From an uncultured Saprospiraceae bacterium (GTDB lineage Bacteria > Bacteroidota > Bacteroidia > Chitinophagales > Saprospiraceae), in the NCBI GenBank assembly GCA_937872405.1, contig CALMSP010000209.1:1-45974 (forward strand): a stretch of DNA of 45,974 nucleotides. The letters run 5' to 3'. Each line of letters opens with the position of its first letter. Positions within the stretch are counted from its first letter, which is position 1. The notes beneath the pieces are model-generated. The model searched no databases and was not told the DNA's origin. It worked only from the letters and a program-made list of their open reading frames with translations. The position numbers and the translations under genes are program-made. Below are positions 17,022 to 26,115 of this stretch, in pieces.

Positions 17022-17825
17022 CTACCCCAGGTAGTATTCATCCAGCAGTATTTTCAGGCGTTCCTCACTGATGTCTTCTTCCAGTTTACCTTGATATGCA
17101 AAAGAGATACGCCCATTTTCTTCGGACACCACAAAGGCCGCTACATGCGCTTTCTCGGTAATACCTACCGCCGCCCGATGCCGCATACCGGCGCTATCTG
17201 GCAAATCCGGATTTTCAGAAATAGGCAATACACAACTCGCCGAATGTATTTTTCCATGGCTCAACAAAGCGGCACCATCATGCAATGGGCTTTCTTTTGC
17301 GAAAATACTTTCCAGCAAGGGTTCGCTAATTTGTGCGTCAATAAGGATACCGGTATTCACTAACCCTTCGAGATTAAGATGATTCGCGACGACGAGCAAG
17401 GCCCCCGTTTTGCGGCGGCTCATGCGCACCAGTGCTGTTTTAATGGCAGCTTTGTGCAACGTATAGTGATCCACAATTTTGGTGTTCCGCCCGATAAATC
17501 GTCTAATAACATCCAATTGGCGCTGCAAGGCATTATCACCAAGAAACAACAAAAAGCGGCGCACTTCCTGCTGAAAAATAATAATGATAACGATAACGCC
17601 CACATTCACAATCTGATCCAATACTGCTGAGAGCAAATCCATCTTCAACTGATTGACCAACCACCACACCACGTACATCATAAGCACGCCAAGAAAAATA
17701 TTGAATGCAATAGTGCCCCGCAGCAGTCGGTAAAGTTGATACATCAGGTAGCCCACGATGAGCACGTCCAGCACATCCCAAATGCGAATGGGAAGAAACC
17801 CTATTTTTATTAGATAGATCATCAT
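17022..17825 (-). CDS. cdaA: Diadenylate cyclase (c-di-AMP synthase), CdaA type
   Basis: 267 residues. Three N-terminal membrane helices (about 15-32, 40-57 and 68-86) precede a DisA_N cyclase domain. Catalytic motifs are intact: DGA at 183-185 and RHRAA at 215-219. The enzyme condenses two ATP into c-di-AMP, a messenger controlling potassium and osmotic balance. The neighbouring genes do not include cdaR or glmM, the usual Firmicutes partners. The start could be Met1 or Met2. The gene diverges from the secreted coiled-coil gene at 17944 and is alone in its transcription unit. Confidence 0.94.
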   Translation of the reverse strand: MMIYLIKIGFLPIRIWDVLDVLIVGYLMYQLYRLLRGTIAFNIFLGVLMMYVVWWLVNQLKMDLLSAVLDQIVNVGVIVIIIIFQQEVRRFLLFLGDNALQRQLDVIRRFIGRNTKIVDHYTLHKAAIKTALVRMSRRKTGALLVVANHLNLEGLVNTGILIDAQISEPLLESIFAKESPLHDGAALLSHGKIHSASCVLPISENPDLPDSAGMRHRAAVGITEKAHVAAFVVSEENGRISFAYQGKLEEDISEERLKILLDEYYLG

Positions 17826-17902
17826 ACGACTTTCTGGCGCTCCGGCGTTATGTGAGCATACTTTTGTGACATAAAAAACTGGCTTCTAAACCTGAATTTA
17901 GG

Positions 17903-17910
17903 TAAATTTG
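17903..17910 (+). promoter_or_regulatory. -7 promoter box TAAATTTG
   Basis: An exact TAnnTTTG match 34 bases upstream of the gene at 17944. No good -33 TTG lies at 19-20 bases. Confidence 0.5.
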
Positions 17911-17943
17911 TAATTATTTTCCCGAAAACTTAATAAAAGCCCT

Positions 17944-19146
17944 ATGCAATTTAAAATATTTCTTCTAATTGGTATCTATATAGGTTTGCTTTGCCCATGC
18001 ATCCAAATAGGCGCGCAAGAATTACGTACCAATGAAAAAGGCGAAAAAATTATTGTCTATCCGGATGGCAGCTGGCAGTATTTTACCAATTTTGGCGTCA
18101 CGCCAGGCGCTTTATTCGACCCCAAAGATTCGCCTAATTATCAATCCCCCGAACCAGAAGATAAATTTCCGGTATTCAGTGGCATCATTGCACCAATGGA
18201 CAACCTCTATGTGAATACCGAAGAAGATGCCCGAAAGATCATGGTGCGCCGCGCTCAGATCGCGCAAGATGCCGTGTCAACGGCCAACAAACGGGCCAGT
18301 GAAGCCGCTCGTCGCCGACAACTATTGGAACAAGAACTAAACGAAGCCGTAAGCAAAGGTGTAAGTGACGAGACCCTACAACAATTGCGCATCCGACTTC
18401 AAGCTACCCGCAAAACAGAAACAGAAACCGCCAGAGAAGCCAATCAAGCGCGCCAGGAAGCCGGCCGTGCCGATGAGCTAACGCGCAAAGGCAATTACCT
18501 CAAAGAATTGGCGGCTCAACAAAGCCAGCGCATCCGCCAGCCAGAGAGTAGCCGCCTGCTGTTGGAGGATTTTTACAAAAACGTAATGCTACTGGACGAA
18601 GCTACTGGTTCGACTCGACCCGCCGAGACTACCGCCGTGAAGCCGCCACTTGCCAACTGCAAAGTTGCTTTTGAAGGAACCGACGAACATACCAGAGCCT
18701 GGCGCCGTGATATGCAGCAGCAATTGCTTTTCACCTTCACCGACGAACGCTTGCGGATCTACCTCAAGGATAAAGAATACCTGCGTTGCGAGGGTTTTAT
18801 GACTTCCACCGGCGGTTTTCGGTTTTTATCGTTGCAATTTTCCTTCGCTTACCCCAACGCCCGCGAAGCTTATGGCTTTATCGAAAAAGGTAGTGTGCTG
18901 ATTATCAAACTATTAAATGGTGATTTCGTTACCTTAACCGCCAATAAGATGGATCGAGGTAGCTACGATACCACCCGCGAAATCCTTACCTATCAGGTGC
19001 ATTATGCTATTGACCGTAGCCTCGTTAGTATCCTGAAACGCAGCGAAGTGGACAGTATCATTATGTTTTGGAGTAGCGGTTATGAAGAATATGAAGTATT
19101 TAACGTAGATTTTTTTACAAATCAATTGCAATGCTTAGAAAAATAA
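17944..19146 (+). CDS. Secreted coiled-coil protein of unknown function
   Basis: 400 residues with a signal peptide (about 1-24, ending QIGAQ). The mature N-terminus carries NEKGEKIIVYPDGSWQYF, a short beta motif. A long charged helix rich in Arg, Ala, Gln and Glu (about 90-195) is a likely coiled coil. The C-terminal third is beta-rich with FAYPNAREAYGFIEKGSVLIIKLLNG. I do not recognise the family. It is predicted to be periplasmic or exported. It has its own promoter-like box and is followed by a hairpin at 19203-19234, so it is probably monocistronic. It diverges from cdaA, which may only mean a shared regulatory region. Confidence 0.65.
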   Translation: MQFKIFLLIGIYIGLLCPCIQIGAQELRTNEKGEKIIVYPDGSWQYFTNFGVTPGALFDPKDSPNYQSPEPEDKFPVFSGIIAPMDNLYVNTEEDARKIMVRRAQIAQDAVSTANKRASEAARRRQLLEQELNEAVSKGVSDETLQQLRIRLQATRKTETETAREANQARQEAGRADELTRKGNYLKELAAQQSQRIRQPESSRLLLEDFYKNVMLLDEATGSTRPAETTAVKPPLANCKVAFEGTDEHTRAWRRDMQQQLLFTFTDERLRIYLKDKEYLRCEGFMTSTGGFRFLSLQFSFAYPNAREAYGFIEKGSVLIIKLLNGDFVTLTANKMDRGSYDTTREILTYQVHYAIDRSLVSILKRSEVDSIIMFWSSGYEEYEVFNVDFFTNQLQCLEK

Positions 19147-19202
19147 GGCAAGGACGTGATTGATTATTCACAATACATTATTTAATAACTTTTAAAATGA
19201 TG

Positions 19203-19234
19203 AAAATCAAATTTTTGTAAATAAATTTGATTTT
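19203..19234. terminator. AT-rich terminator hairpin
   Basis: A perfect 12-bp stem, AAAATCAAATTT (19203-19214) and its complement (19223-19234), with an 8-base loop. It follows the coiled-coil gene and ends 30 bases before the miaE ATG, so miaE transcription would have to start within or after it, or depend on read-through. Confidence 0.6.
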
Positions 19235-19264
19235 ATCGTGGAATACGTATTAAAAGAATACAAC

Positions 19265-19888
19265 ATGCATACAACTACGAAAGAACAAGAACTTCGTTCG
19301 GTGCAGATGCTTGGTCTGAAATTGCCAACCGATCCACGCTGGGTCAATCTGGCTGAAAAAGACCTCGAAGAAATTCTGACGGATCATGCCTATTGCGAAC
19401 AAAAAGCAGCTACATCCTGCATTTCGCTTATTCAACAATACCCTGATAAACAAGAACTTGTAGAAGCCTTAGCGCCCATCGTTACCGAAGAATGGGGGCA
19501 TTTTAGAATGGTGCTGAGCGAACTAAAAAAACGTAATTTGCACATAGGGCGGCAACGTAAAGATGACTATGTAAATGCGCTCCTTCAGTTTCAACGCAAA
19601 GGCGGCAGTCGCGAGGATACCCTGCTCGAAAAGTTACTTACTTGCGCGCTGATCGAAGCCCGAAGCTGCGAACGATTTCGCTTGCTATCCTTGCACATCC
19701 ATGATATGGCACTCCGCGAATGGTATCATAAATTTATGGTAGCCGAAGCAGGTCATTACGTTTTATTTATAGAATTGGCAAAATATTATATCCAAGAAGA
19801 AAAAGTAAAGCAGCGTTGGCAGGAATATTTAGCATATGAAGCCAGCGTTATGCAACATTTAGAATTGCGCGGCGATCGGATGCATTAA
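19265..19888 (+). CDS. miaE: tRNA-(ms2io6A)-hydroxylase-like diiron protein
   Basis: 207 residues from the ATG at 19265. A GTG at 19238 is possible but lies only four bases after the upstream hairpin stem. The ferritin-like diiron four-helix fold is shown by metal-ligand motifs DHAYCEQKAA, EEWGHF, EARSCERF and EAGHYVLF. MiaE hydroxylates the isopentenyl group of the modified A37 base in tRNAs that read codons beginning with U. Length fits. It stands between a terminator-like hairpin and the ATP-grasp gene on the same strand. Confidence 0.88.
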   Translation: MHTTTKEQELRSVQMLGLKLPTDPRWVNLAEKDLEEILTDHAYCEQKAATSCISLIQQYPDKQELVEALAPIVTEEWGHFRMVLSELKKRNLHIGRQRKDDYVNALLQFQRKGGSREDTLLEKLLTCALIEARSCERFRLLSLHIHDMALREWYHKFMVAEAGHYVLFIELAKYYIQEEKVKQRWQEYLAYEASVMQHLELRGDRMH

Positions 19889-20031
19889 TAGATCGTGCGA
19901 GTTTATTTATTTGCAATTAAGAGTTAATTGTATGGGACTGAAAATCAACATTTTATCTGGTTTCTTAGTCTCACATAAACTATAAGGAAACAGCGCACTG
20001 CTGCAATATGCACGAATGAAACCATGATATT

Positions 20032-21252
20032 ATGCATTTCATACTCTTTGTAGCGCATAATTTTACAGTAAATGCGATACAATTTATACGCACCTTTACC
20101 AGCATCCCCGACATACGCCTGGGGCTTCTGGCACAAGAACCCATGCATCTGCTACCGCAAGATTTGCAACCGTCCTTAGCCGCTTTTCGATTGCTGCACA
20201 ATGTCTATGATGCGCAAGAATTACAAGCCGTAACGCAAGAATTATGGACAAAGGTAGCACCTGTACACCGCATCATTGCAGCCGTAGAGCAACTGCAGTT
20301 GCCCATCGCCCAGGTACGCGCACAAATGGGTATAACCGGCATGGATGTTGAAACCGCACTTAATTTTCGAGACAAAGCACGCATGAAAGCACTCCTCCGC
20401 GAAGCCGGTATTCCTTGCGCCCGATACCGCATGGTGGGGCATATCAAGGAGGCCCAAGCGTTTGTATCGGTGCATGGATTTCCGGTTGTGATAAAGCCTC
20501 CAGCCGGTGCTGGCTCGCAGGCTACCTTCAAGGCGAACACCCCCAGCGAACTGGAGCAAGCGTTGCTGGCGCTTCAGGTAAGCCCAACGCACCAAGCATT
20601 GCTGGAAGAATTTGTAGTCGGAACGGAACACTCCTTTGACACTTTTTCGCTGCGTGGGCAACCTATGTTTCACTCCCTGACACACTACTACCCTACCCCA
20701 CTGGAGGTGATGCGCGAACCCTGGATACAATGGCAAGTGCTGCTGCCCCGCGAAGTTGATGCCCACGAATACGACGATATCCGGCAGAATGCTTTTCAAA
20801 CCCTTCAAATATTAGGAATGCAAACCGGACTAAGCCACTTAGAATGGTTTCGCCGAGCCGATGGTAGTATTGCTATTTCAGAAGTAGCTGCCCGACCACC
20901 CGGCGCCCAATTTCCAACCCTCATTTCGCGGGCTTGCAATTTTAATGCCCTCGAAGCCTGGGCACGGCTTATGATATTTGATACATTTCAGCCGCCGGCG
21001 CGCCAATATGCTGTTGGAGCTGCCTATTTGCGCGGGCAAGGGCAGGGCAAAGTCACCGCTATCCATGGATTAGAACAATTAGAAAAGGAAATCGGCCACT
21101 TAGTGACGGATGCTAAAATACCAGCTATTGGCCAACCTGCTTTACCGAGCTACGAAGGCGAAGGCTACATCATTGTAAGGCATGAACAAACGGAAGTAGT
21201 ACGGCAGGCGCTACAACGCATCGTTCGCACAGCACGCATCGTATTATCTTGA
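20032..21252 (+). CDS. ATP-grasp domain carboxylate-amine ligase of unknown substrate
   Basis: 406 residues, cytoplasmic. The N-terminal domain (about 1-110) ends before the ATP-grasp core, which shows RDKARMKALLREAGIPCARY, GFPVVIKPPAGAGSQ (the lysine and glycine loop that bind ATP) and ISEVAARPPGAQFPTL in the metal-binding part. Enzymes of this shape join a carboxylate to an amine or thiol via an acylphosphate, in peptide, antibiotic or cofactor formation. No peptide synthetase or biosynthetic partner lies nearby, so the substrate is unknown. It is convergent with the 7-TM gene, with three bases between stops. Confidence 0.8.
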   Translation: MHFILFVAHNFTVNAIQFIRTFTSIPDIRLGLLAQEPMHLLPQDLQPSLAAFRLLHNVYDAQELQAVTQELWTKVAPVHRIIAAVEQLQLPIAQVRAQMGITGMDVETALNFRDKARMKALLREAGIPCARYRMVGHIKEAQAFVSVHGFPVVIKPPAGAGSQATFKANTPSELEQALLALQVSPTHQALLEEFVVGTEHSFDTFSLRGQPMFHSLTHYYPTPLEVMREPWIQWQVLLPREVDAHEYDDIRQNAFQTLQILGMQTGLSHLEWFRRADGSIAISEVAARPPGAQFPTLISRACNFNALEAWARLMIFDTFQPPARQYAVGAAYLRGQGQGKVTAIHGLEQLEKEIGHLVTDAKIPAIGQPALPSYEGEGYIIVRHEQTEVVRQALQRIVRTARIVLS

Positions 21253-21255
21253 TTA

Positions 21256-22083
21256 TCAGGTTTTTCCAAAAATTCGGCGCCCCCAAAGTAGTACCTGAAA
21301 GCCGTAGATGCATAGCCACAGTAGCAGCGCAGCAAAAGAAAGTGCGCCTAAAGCAGCATACGGTTTGACAGAACGCAAATTGATATTAAGCAATTCAAAA
21401 CTGACAAAATCAGTGATAACCAACACGATATGAATACAAAATAAAACGAATAAAACCCGAACCAGCGTCCGCATGTAAAAAACTTGTTTGAGCGCCTGCC
21501 GGTCGGGCACATGCCGTCGTTTCTGCCGGACGTAGCGCGCTGCAAAATATAGGTAAGCAAAAAAAGTGCTCAGATAAATCAATTGCTCGAACGCACCAAA
21601 AAATGGATTGTAGAAACGCCGCCCATAATGGCTTTTGAACTCAACCGGCATAAAAAATAATAGCATAAAAAATAGCAATTGCCCAGCAGGAAGCAAGAAA
21701 TGTTTTATATCCGACCAGCGCAGCACATAATTTGGATACAAACCCAATTTTACATACCAAAAAAGTAAGGGCGGAAACGCCAGCGTGTAATAAATGGGTA
21801 AAAAATACAGCTGCGGCCAGCGTTCAAAAACACCACTCATGATGCATATATTATGCAAAAGCGTCAGCCCAAAAACGATGAGCAGCAAGCCATAGCAAGC
21901 ATTGGAACGCCGGTCGCCAGAGCTTTTCAAAAAAAACAAAGTACCAATACCCAGCCCTGCCAATACATCCAGCCCCAGCACAAGCAGCAGCAGATAAAAG
22001 AAAAACTGACTTGCAGTCATCATTGTAAGCATGAGCAGCATTGTATTCGGAATTGGCTCAAAGCTAAAGAATAAACCGCTCAT
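21256..22083 (-). CDS. Orphan seven-helix membrane protein, related to N-terminal sensors of AraC-type regulators
   Basis: 275 residues from the ATG at 22083. The longer frame begins with TTG at 22092 and is not needed. Hydrophobic stretches predict seven helices, the first being ASQFFFYLLLLVLGLDVLAG and the last AALLLWLCIYGFQVLLW. The middle pattern with YYTLAFPPLLFWYVKLGLY resembles the membrane sensor half of Bacteroidota AraC-family transcription factors. Here the protein ends right after the last helix (GRRIFGKT), with no DNA-binding domain. It could therefore be a stand-alone sensor, a truncated gene, or an unrelated 7-TM protein. I do not see frameshifted HTH sequence in the adjacent DNA. 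Confidence 0.65.
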   Translation of the reverse strand: MSGLFFSFEPIPNTMLLMLTMMTASQFFFYLLLLVLGLDVLAGLGIGTLFFLKSSGDRRSNACYGLLLIVFGLTLLHNICIMSGVFERWPQLYFLPIYYTLAFPPLLFWYVKLGLYPNYVLRWSDIKHFLLPAGQLLFFMLLFFMPVEFKSHYGRRFYNPFFGAFEQLIYLSTFFAYLYFAARYVRQKRRHVPDRQALKQVFYMRTLVRVLFVLFCIHIVLVITDFVSFELLNINLRSVKPYAALGALSFAALLLWLCIYGFQVLLWGRRIFGKT

Positions 22084-22102
22084 TATAAGCAATCGGCTGC
22101 CC

Positions 22103-22154
22103 TACTTTTGTAAAATGTATTGGACAAACTCGACATTCTGGCGAACCAATACAT
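22103..22154 (+). promoter_or_regulatory. Promoter box with adjacent 9-bp inverted repeat
   Basis: TACTTTTG (22103-22110) matches TAnnTTTG. Right after it, ATGTATTGG (22115-22123) and its exact complement CCAATACAT (22146-22154) flank 22 bases. Predicted transcription would start inside the left arm, so the repeat could be a 5'-end RNA hairpin or an operator spanning about three helical turns. It precedes the lipoprotein gene at 22291. Confidence 0.45.
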
Positions 22155-22290
22155 GTAAAAATTGTATTATAAAATGGAAAACTACAAAAACAACGATAGT
22201 ATTATTTATTTCATTTTATTGATTGTCAACATTTTACAAAATAATTAATGATATATATTATAATATTTAAACCTAAAAATTTGTACACCC

Positions 22291-23157
22291 ATGCATATCA
22301 ATCGTATCTTTTTGCTACTATTATTTACAGGATTGCTTTCAGTACTCGCTTGCCAAAAAGAAAATCCGCCACAACCCGATGAAAAAGACCCAGAACCAGA
22401 GCTTGACTTGATACAACCCGCTGAAAATCCGATATTTATAATGCCCGGCGATACCCTGCAATTGGAAGCCAGAACCGAAGTGACCTGGAGTACTTCCGGT
22501 GGCAACCTCAGTGCCCAGGGGCGTTTCATTGCGCCTATCTTACCGGGGGTATTTGTGGTGCGTGCCGTTAGCCGGCAGGATACTTCCATACAGGCTCAGC
22601 GCACCATTGTTGTATCTACACACGCCTCCACTTTTCGCGACATGCGTCAGGGCGGACATATCATTTATTTTCGACATACTACTGCACGAGCAGGCACCGA
22701 CAGCTTCAGCGCCACGATACCCCAATGGTGGAAAAGCTGCGATTCTACTATCGCTCGACAACTATCGCCGGAAGGTTACGTTGAAGCGCAAGAAATTGGA
22801 CAAGCTATTAAAAACCTCCAACTGCCTATTGGTAAAGCCATCTCCAGCGAATTTTGCCGATGCATCGAAACGATAGCCTTTATGCGGCTGGATTTATCCA
22901 TCGAAACTACGCCAGCCATCACTTTTGAAATTTATGGCGAAAATGACCGCTACCAGCGGCTGCTCAATTTAGCTGCTGCTCAGCCACTTAATGACAAACT
23001 TACCCTTATGTCAGGGCATTTATTTCCCAACAATAGCGGGGGCCCTCCTCTACAGCAGGGGGATGCTGCCATTTATCGTCAGACACCCAATGGGGGCCCC
23101 GTACAATTTGTAAAAATTATTCCGCTACGCGACTGGACGCGCCTGAGAGGCAGCTAA
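22291..23157 (+). CDS. Lipoprotein with histidine-phosphatase (phosphoglycerate mutase-like) domain
   Basis: 288 residues. The lipoprotein signal ends SVLAC with Cys21, followed by an acidic Pro-rich linker and a beta-rich Ig-like segment (about 40-110). The histidine phosphatase core begins IIYFRHT, with Arg128-His129 as the phospho-acceptor pair, then SSEFCR with Arg190, and MSGHLF with His243. So the catalytic residues of the branch seem present, although the usual Gly after RH is Thr. The protein is predicted to be anchored in the envelope and to act outside the cytoplasm. The substrate is unknown. It is transcribed alone from the box at 22103. Confidence 0.75.
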   Translation: MHINRIFLLLLFTGLLSVLACQKENPPQPDEKDPEPELDLIQPAENPIFIMPGDTLQLEARTEVTWSTSGGNLSAQGRFIAPILPGVFVVRAVSRQDTSIQAQRTIVVSTHASTFRDMRQGGHIIYFRHTTARAGTDSFSATIPQWWKSCDSTIARQLSPEGYVEAQEIGQAIKNLQLPIGKAISSEFCRCIETIAFMRLDLSIETTPAITFEIYGENDRYQRLLNLAAAQPLNDKLTLMSGHLFPNNSGGPPLQQGDAAIYRQTPNGGPVQFVKIIPLRDWTRLRGS

Positions 23158-23276
23158 AAACAATCTATTTTGCTTTTTTTTACAATTTCTGCTTGTGGCA
23201 ACCAACCTAACTTCCGCAAGTTCATTATTTTTACGCGCTTAGTATTTTCTTACAGTCTAACAAAACAAATGCGACA

Positions 23277-24347
23277 ATGCTAAAACAAACGTTTCTGAAA
23301 ATCAAAGACATTTATGCGTACCCCTGTGTGACCATTCTATACAATACGCACCGCACAAAGCCCGATAACCGACGGGACCCCATCACGCTAAAAAACTTAA
23401 TCACGGAAGTCGAAAACCGACTTGATTCGGAATTTAATTTTCGCGAAATCACTAAGCTTAAAGCCAGCCTGAAAGCGGTACAGGAAATGATTGACCACAA
23501 TTATAACTTAGAAAGCATGGCCATATTTGTCAGCAATGACGTCTGTGAATATGTACGCCTACCAATCTCCGTAGAAGAACGCACCGTAATTGAGCATACC
23601 TTTGCTACCCGTGATCTGCTGCGCGCGCTACACCAATCGGGCAATTATTACATCCTCACCATTAGCCAGCGCCACGGCCGCTTGTATGAAGCCTTTAATG
23701 ATGAAATATTGGAAGAAATAAAGGAAGGCAAATTCCCAATGGAAAATGAAACGCTTTACCTGACTAAAAAAGAGGAAATCGCGGTAGCGAAAAAAGTGGA
23801 TGACACTATAAGAGAATTTATCAATCGTATTGACAAGGAATTCAATCCGATATACAATCGGAATCCATTGGAAGTGATCATTGCCGGCACCGAACGCAAT
23901 TTCCATTTTTACCAAGAAATCATGGATCGTAAAAAAGTTATCGCTGGCTGGATCAATCAAAACCGCGACGACTTCAAACCCCACGAAATTGTGAAAGATG
24001 CTTGGCCCGTAATGCTTCACCATATCAAAGAACAGCAGCAAAGCGCCATCAGTGAACTGGAACAGGCGGTATCGCAGCAGAAATTCGTAACCGGCATCAG
24101 CGAATCTTGGCGCGCCGTAAACGAAGGACGCGGCGAAAAACTGTTTGTAGAAAAAACCTACTTCCAGCCCGCTATCCTAAAAGATGATGTCATTACTTTT
24201 GTTGATGACGCCAAAGAAACCGGCGTTATTGATGACATTATTGATGAGCTGATTGAGCGCCAGCTCCAGTTTGGCGGTCAAGTCGTTTTCTTAGAAGACG
24301 GTAGCCTCAGCCAGTACAATCGCCTCGCGCTGAAGCTTCGGTATTAA
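23277..24347 (+). CDS. BaeRF-like protein (bacterial relative of archaeo-eukaryotic release factor)
   Basis: 356 residues, cytoplasmic. The sequence from MLKQTFLKIKDIYAYPCVTILYNTH through NYYILTISQRHGRLYEA to the C-terminal FGGQVVFLEDGSLSQYNRLALKLRY follows the pattern of the bacterial eRF1-related families described as BaeRF. These are proposed, not proven, to act on stalled ribosomes or in related stress. I recall the name from the domain literature; the exact subfamily is uncertain. The eukaryotic GGQ loop does not occur in the middle domain as such; the GGQ near the C-terminus is in a different position. It is convergent with the gene at 24418 and shares a terminator with it. Confidence 0.6.
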   Translation: MLKQTFLKIKDIYAYPCVTILYNTHRTKPDNRRDPITLKNLITEVENRLDSEFNFREITKLKASLKAVQEMIDHNYNLESMAIFVSNDVCEYVRLPISVEERTVIEHTFATRDLLRALHQSGNYYILTISQRHGRLYEAFNDEILEEIKEGKFPMENETLYLTKKEEIAVAKKVDDTIREFINRIDKEFNPIYNRNPLEVIIAGTERNFHFYQEIMDRKKVIAGWINQNRDDFKPHEIVKDAWPVMLHHIKEQQQSAISELEQAVSQQKFVTGISESWRAVNEGRGEKLFVEKTYFQPAILKDDVITFVDDAKETGVIDDIIDELIERQLQFGGQVVFLEDGSLSQYNRLALKLRY

Positions 24348-24354
24348 TACTTTG

Positions 24355-24405
24355 AAAAAGGCGATGTGGCAAAGGTACTACATACACCTCCTCTGTCACA
24401 TCGCC
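24355..24405 (-). terminator. Terminator between convergent genes
   Basis: GGCGATGTGGCA (24360-24371) pairs with TGTCACATCGCC (24394-24405) with one mismatch. Read on the minus strand, the stem is followed by a CTTTTTC tract, so it is best oriented for the gene at 24418-25860. It may also slow the plus-strand transcript. Confidence 0.7.
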
Positions 24406-24417
24406 TATCAAGCTATA

Positions 24418-25860
24418 TCATGCTTGGCATTCCTCCAACAACCATTGTTTATTGATTACATTCTGCGTCGCTTCTATTTTCTGGCGCAGCGCGCCCAATT
24501 TTTCCGTTAATGCTTTCTTGGAAAAAGTATCTGCATGGTGCTGGATGGATACTAAACTACGCGCAAAACGCAACATATTGGTGTAGCCTTTTTTCTCTGT
24601 GCTGGTCAGTTTTTTATTGCGTATTACATAAATCCGAAACGTTTCGATTAAAGATAACAAGGCTTCGGTATCATGCAGCGCATAATAGGTACGCAACTGT
24701 AAAAAAGTAGTATTCAAATGATAAACGACATCCGTGAATTGTACGTCGCGCAAGGCCTCCAGCGCTTCGTTGTACATCTTCTTATTATAATATAAATTAG
24801 CTAAGTTAAAATTATACGCATTTTCCCGACGCTGTGGCGGTAGCTTTTCGCGGTATTCCTGCAAAAATTGTTCCGTCCATACGAATTCTTTCAAACTGCA
24901 ACCCAGTGTTGTGATGTTTTTATAATCAAATTCTGAAATAAGCCCGTTGCTTAATAATAATTCCGTCTTTAAGCCTTCCTGATATAATTCGAACAGCTCC
25001 CGCTGATATTTACGATTGCCCAGATTAATCTGCCGAATGCAATAATTATTAGCAAATTTATACAAATCGCTCCCTTCTTCTTTCGTCAACTGGTGCATAT
25101 GATACCTCAGAATATGTTTCATCTGCTCATAATAAGTCGGGTTTTGCTCATCCCGTAAGCTCATCAGTATCGTATAATATAACTTGATTGGAATTTCCGT
25201 TTCAAAATGCTCCGGTTGTTCTTGTATATAATAAAGTAGCTGCTCCAAAAAGCCAAAATTATAATTTGTGTTAAACTGCATCATATTCGCCGTCAAATGA
25301 CAACAATGGCGCAGCTTTTCGATCAAAAAATACCGATCTAAATGATCCAGCATCTTCTGAAATGTTTCTGTTTTAGAGCGATCCACGAAGCCCCCGCTAT
25401 AATAGCCCACCAAAAAATTGAAGCGATAACTCACAAAATGATAATCGCCATTTTGATACGGATATTGGGTAATTGTTTTTTCTAATAAGCGCGCCCGATT
25501 GGTCATCACTTCAAACTGATTGGACTCGTAAGCGGCTTCCAACGTAGATAATTGCTCGCGTAAGGGCTGGGCTTCAAAAAACTGCTGCGCCAAAAACCGA
25601 TGATACAATCGCTTCAAATATGACATCACGTTGTGCAGACGCTGCTCATCATAGGCTTGCTCCGAAAACAATTGCTCGAATAAGGCCTCGCGCTCCGGTA
25701 CACTTTTTTCCTGCTCGGCGTTGGCTAAAATAATTTCCAGCAATTCCTGCGTTTTTTCGTGCTGATTAAAGTAAGGCGAGCTTACAAACTGCTGAAAGCG
25801 CTCCCGATCGCGCGGCGAAAGCGCTAAAATATAGCGAATTATTTTGCTCTGTTGTTGCAT
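24418..25860 (-). CDS. Large helical protein of unknown function (480 aa)
   Basis: 480 residues from the ATG at 25860; an extra seven in-frame residues upstream are unlikely. There is no signal peptide. The sequence is almost wholly helical and Leu/Gln/Tyr-rich, with TPR-like pairs toward the C-terminus (for example ENAYNFNLANLYYNKKMYNEALEAL, here read at about 345-370). The N-terminal part IIRYILALSPRDRERFQQFVSSPYFN looks like a conserved opening. I do not recognise the family. It is probably a scaffold or regulator in the cytosol. It is monocistronic, with its own terminator. Confidence 0.6.
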   Translation of the reverse strand: MQQQSKIIRYILALSPRDRERFQQFVSSPYFNQHEKTQELLEIILANAEQEKSVPEREALFEQLFSEQAYDEQRLHNVMSYLKRLYHRFLAQQFFEAQPLREQLSTLEAAYESNQFEVMTNRARLLEKTITQYPYQNGDYHFVSYRFNFLVGYYSGGFVDRSKTETFQKMLDHLDRYFLIEKLRHCCHLTANMMQFNTNYNFGFLEQLLYYIQEQPEHFETEIPIKLYYTILMSLRDEQNPTYYEQMKHILRYHMHQLTKEEGSDLYKFANNYCIRQINLGNRKYQRELFELYQEGLKTELLLSNGLISEFDYKNITTLGCSLKEFVWTEQFLQEYREKLPPQRRENAYNFNLANLYYNKKMYNEALEALRDVQFTDVVYHLNTTFLQLRTYYALHDTEALLSLIETFRIYVIRNKKLTSTEKKGYTNMLRFARSLVSIQHHADTFSKKALTEKLGALRQKIEATQNVINKQWLLEECQA

Positions 25861-26075
25861 ACCTACAGCTTTCAAATACAAAAATGTATTCGCAATATTA
25901 GTTTAATTCACTGAAAAACAGAAGAGTGTATTCGAATAATTTTTAAAAAACCGATGCAGTAAGCGCGAAAAATGTACTTAGTTGAAAAGGTCTTTTGTAC
26001 GACTTTTGTATCATGCTTGAAAGTTAAAGCATTTACAACGACTCGTAGATAGCAAATTATAATTCCTAAAGACGA

Positions 26076-26115
26076 TTTTTTTACGACCTGTTTTTTAATT
26101 TTTTTTACGACCTGT
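26076..26115 (+). repeat. Short direct repeat, TTTTTTTACGACCTGT x2
   Basis: Two copies about 24 bases apart, each a T-run followed by ACGACCTGT. A related TACGAC lies at about 25999. Their role is unknown. Confidence 0.6.

Noticed and set aside
19238..19264. GTG start for miaE
   Set aside because: It begins four bases after a terminator-like stem and gives an extra nine residues; the ATG at 19265 fits the family better.
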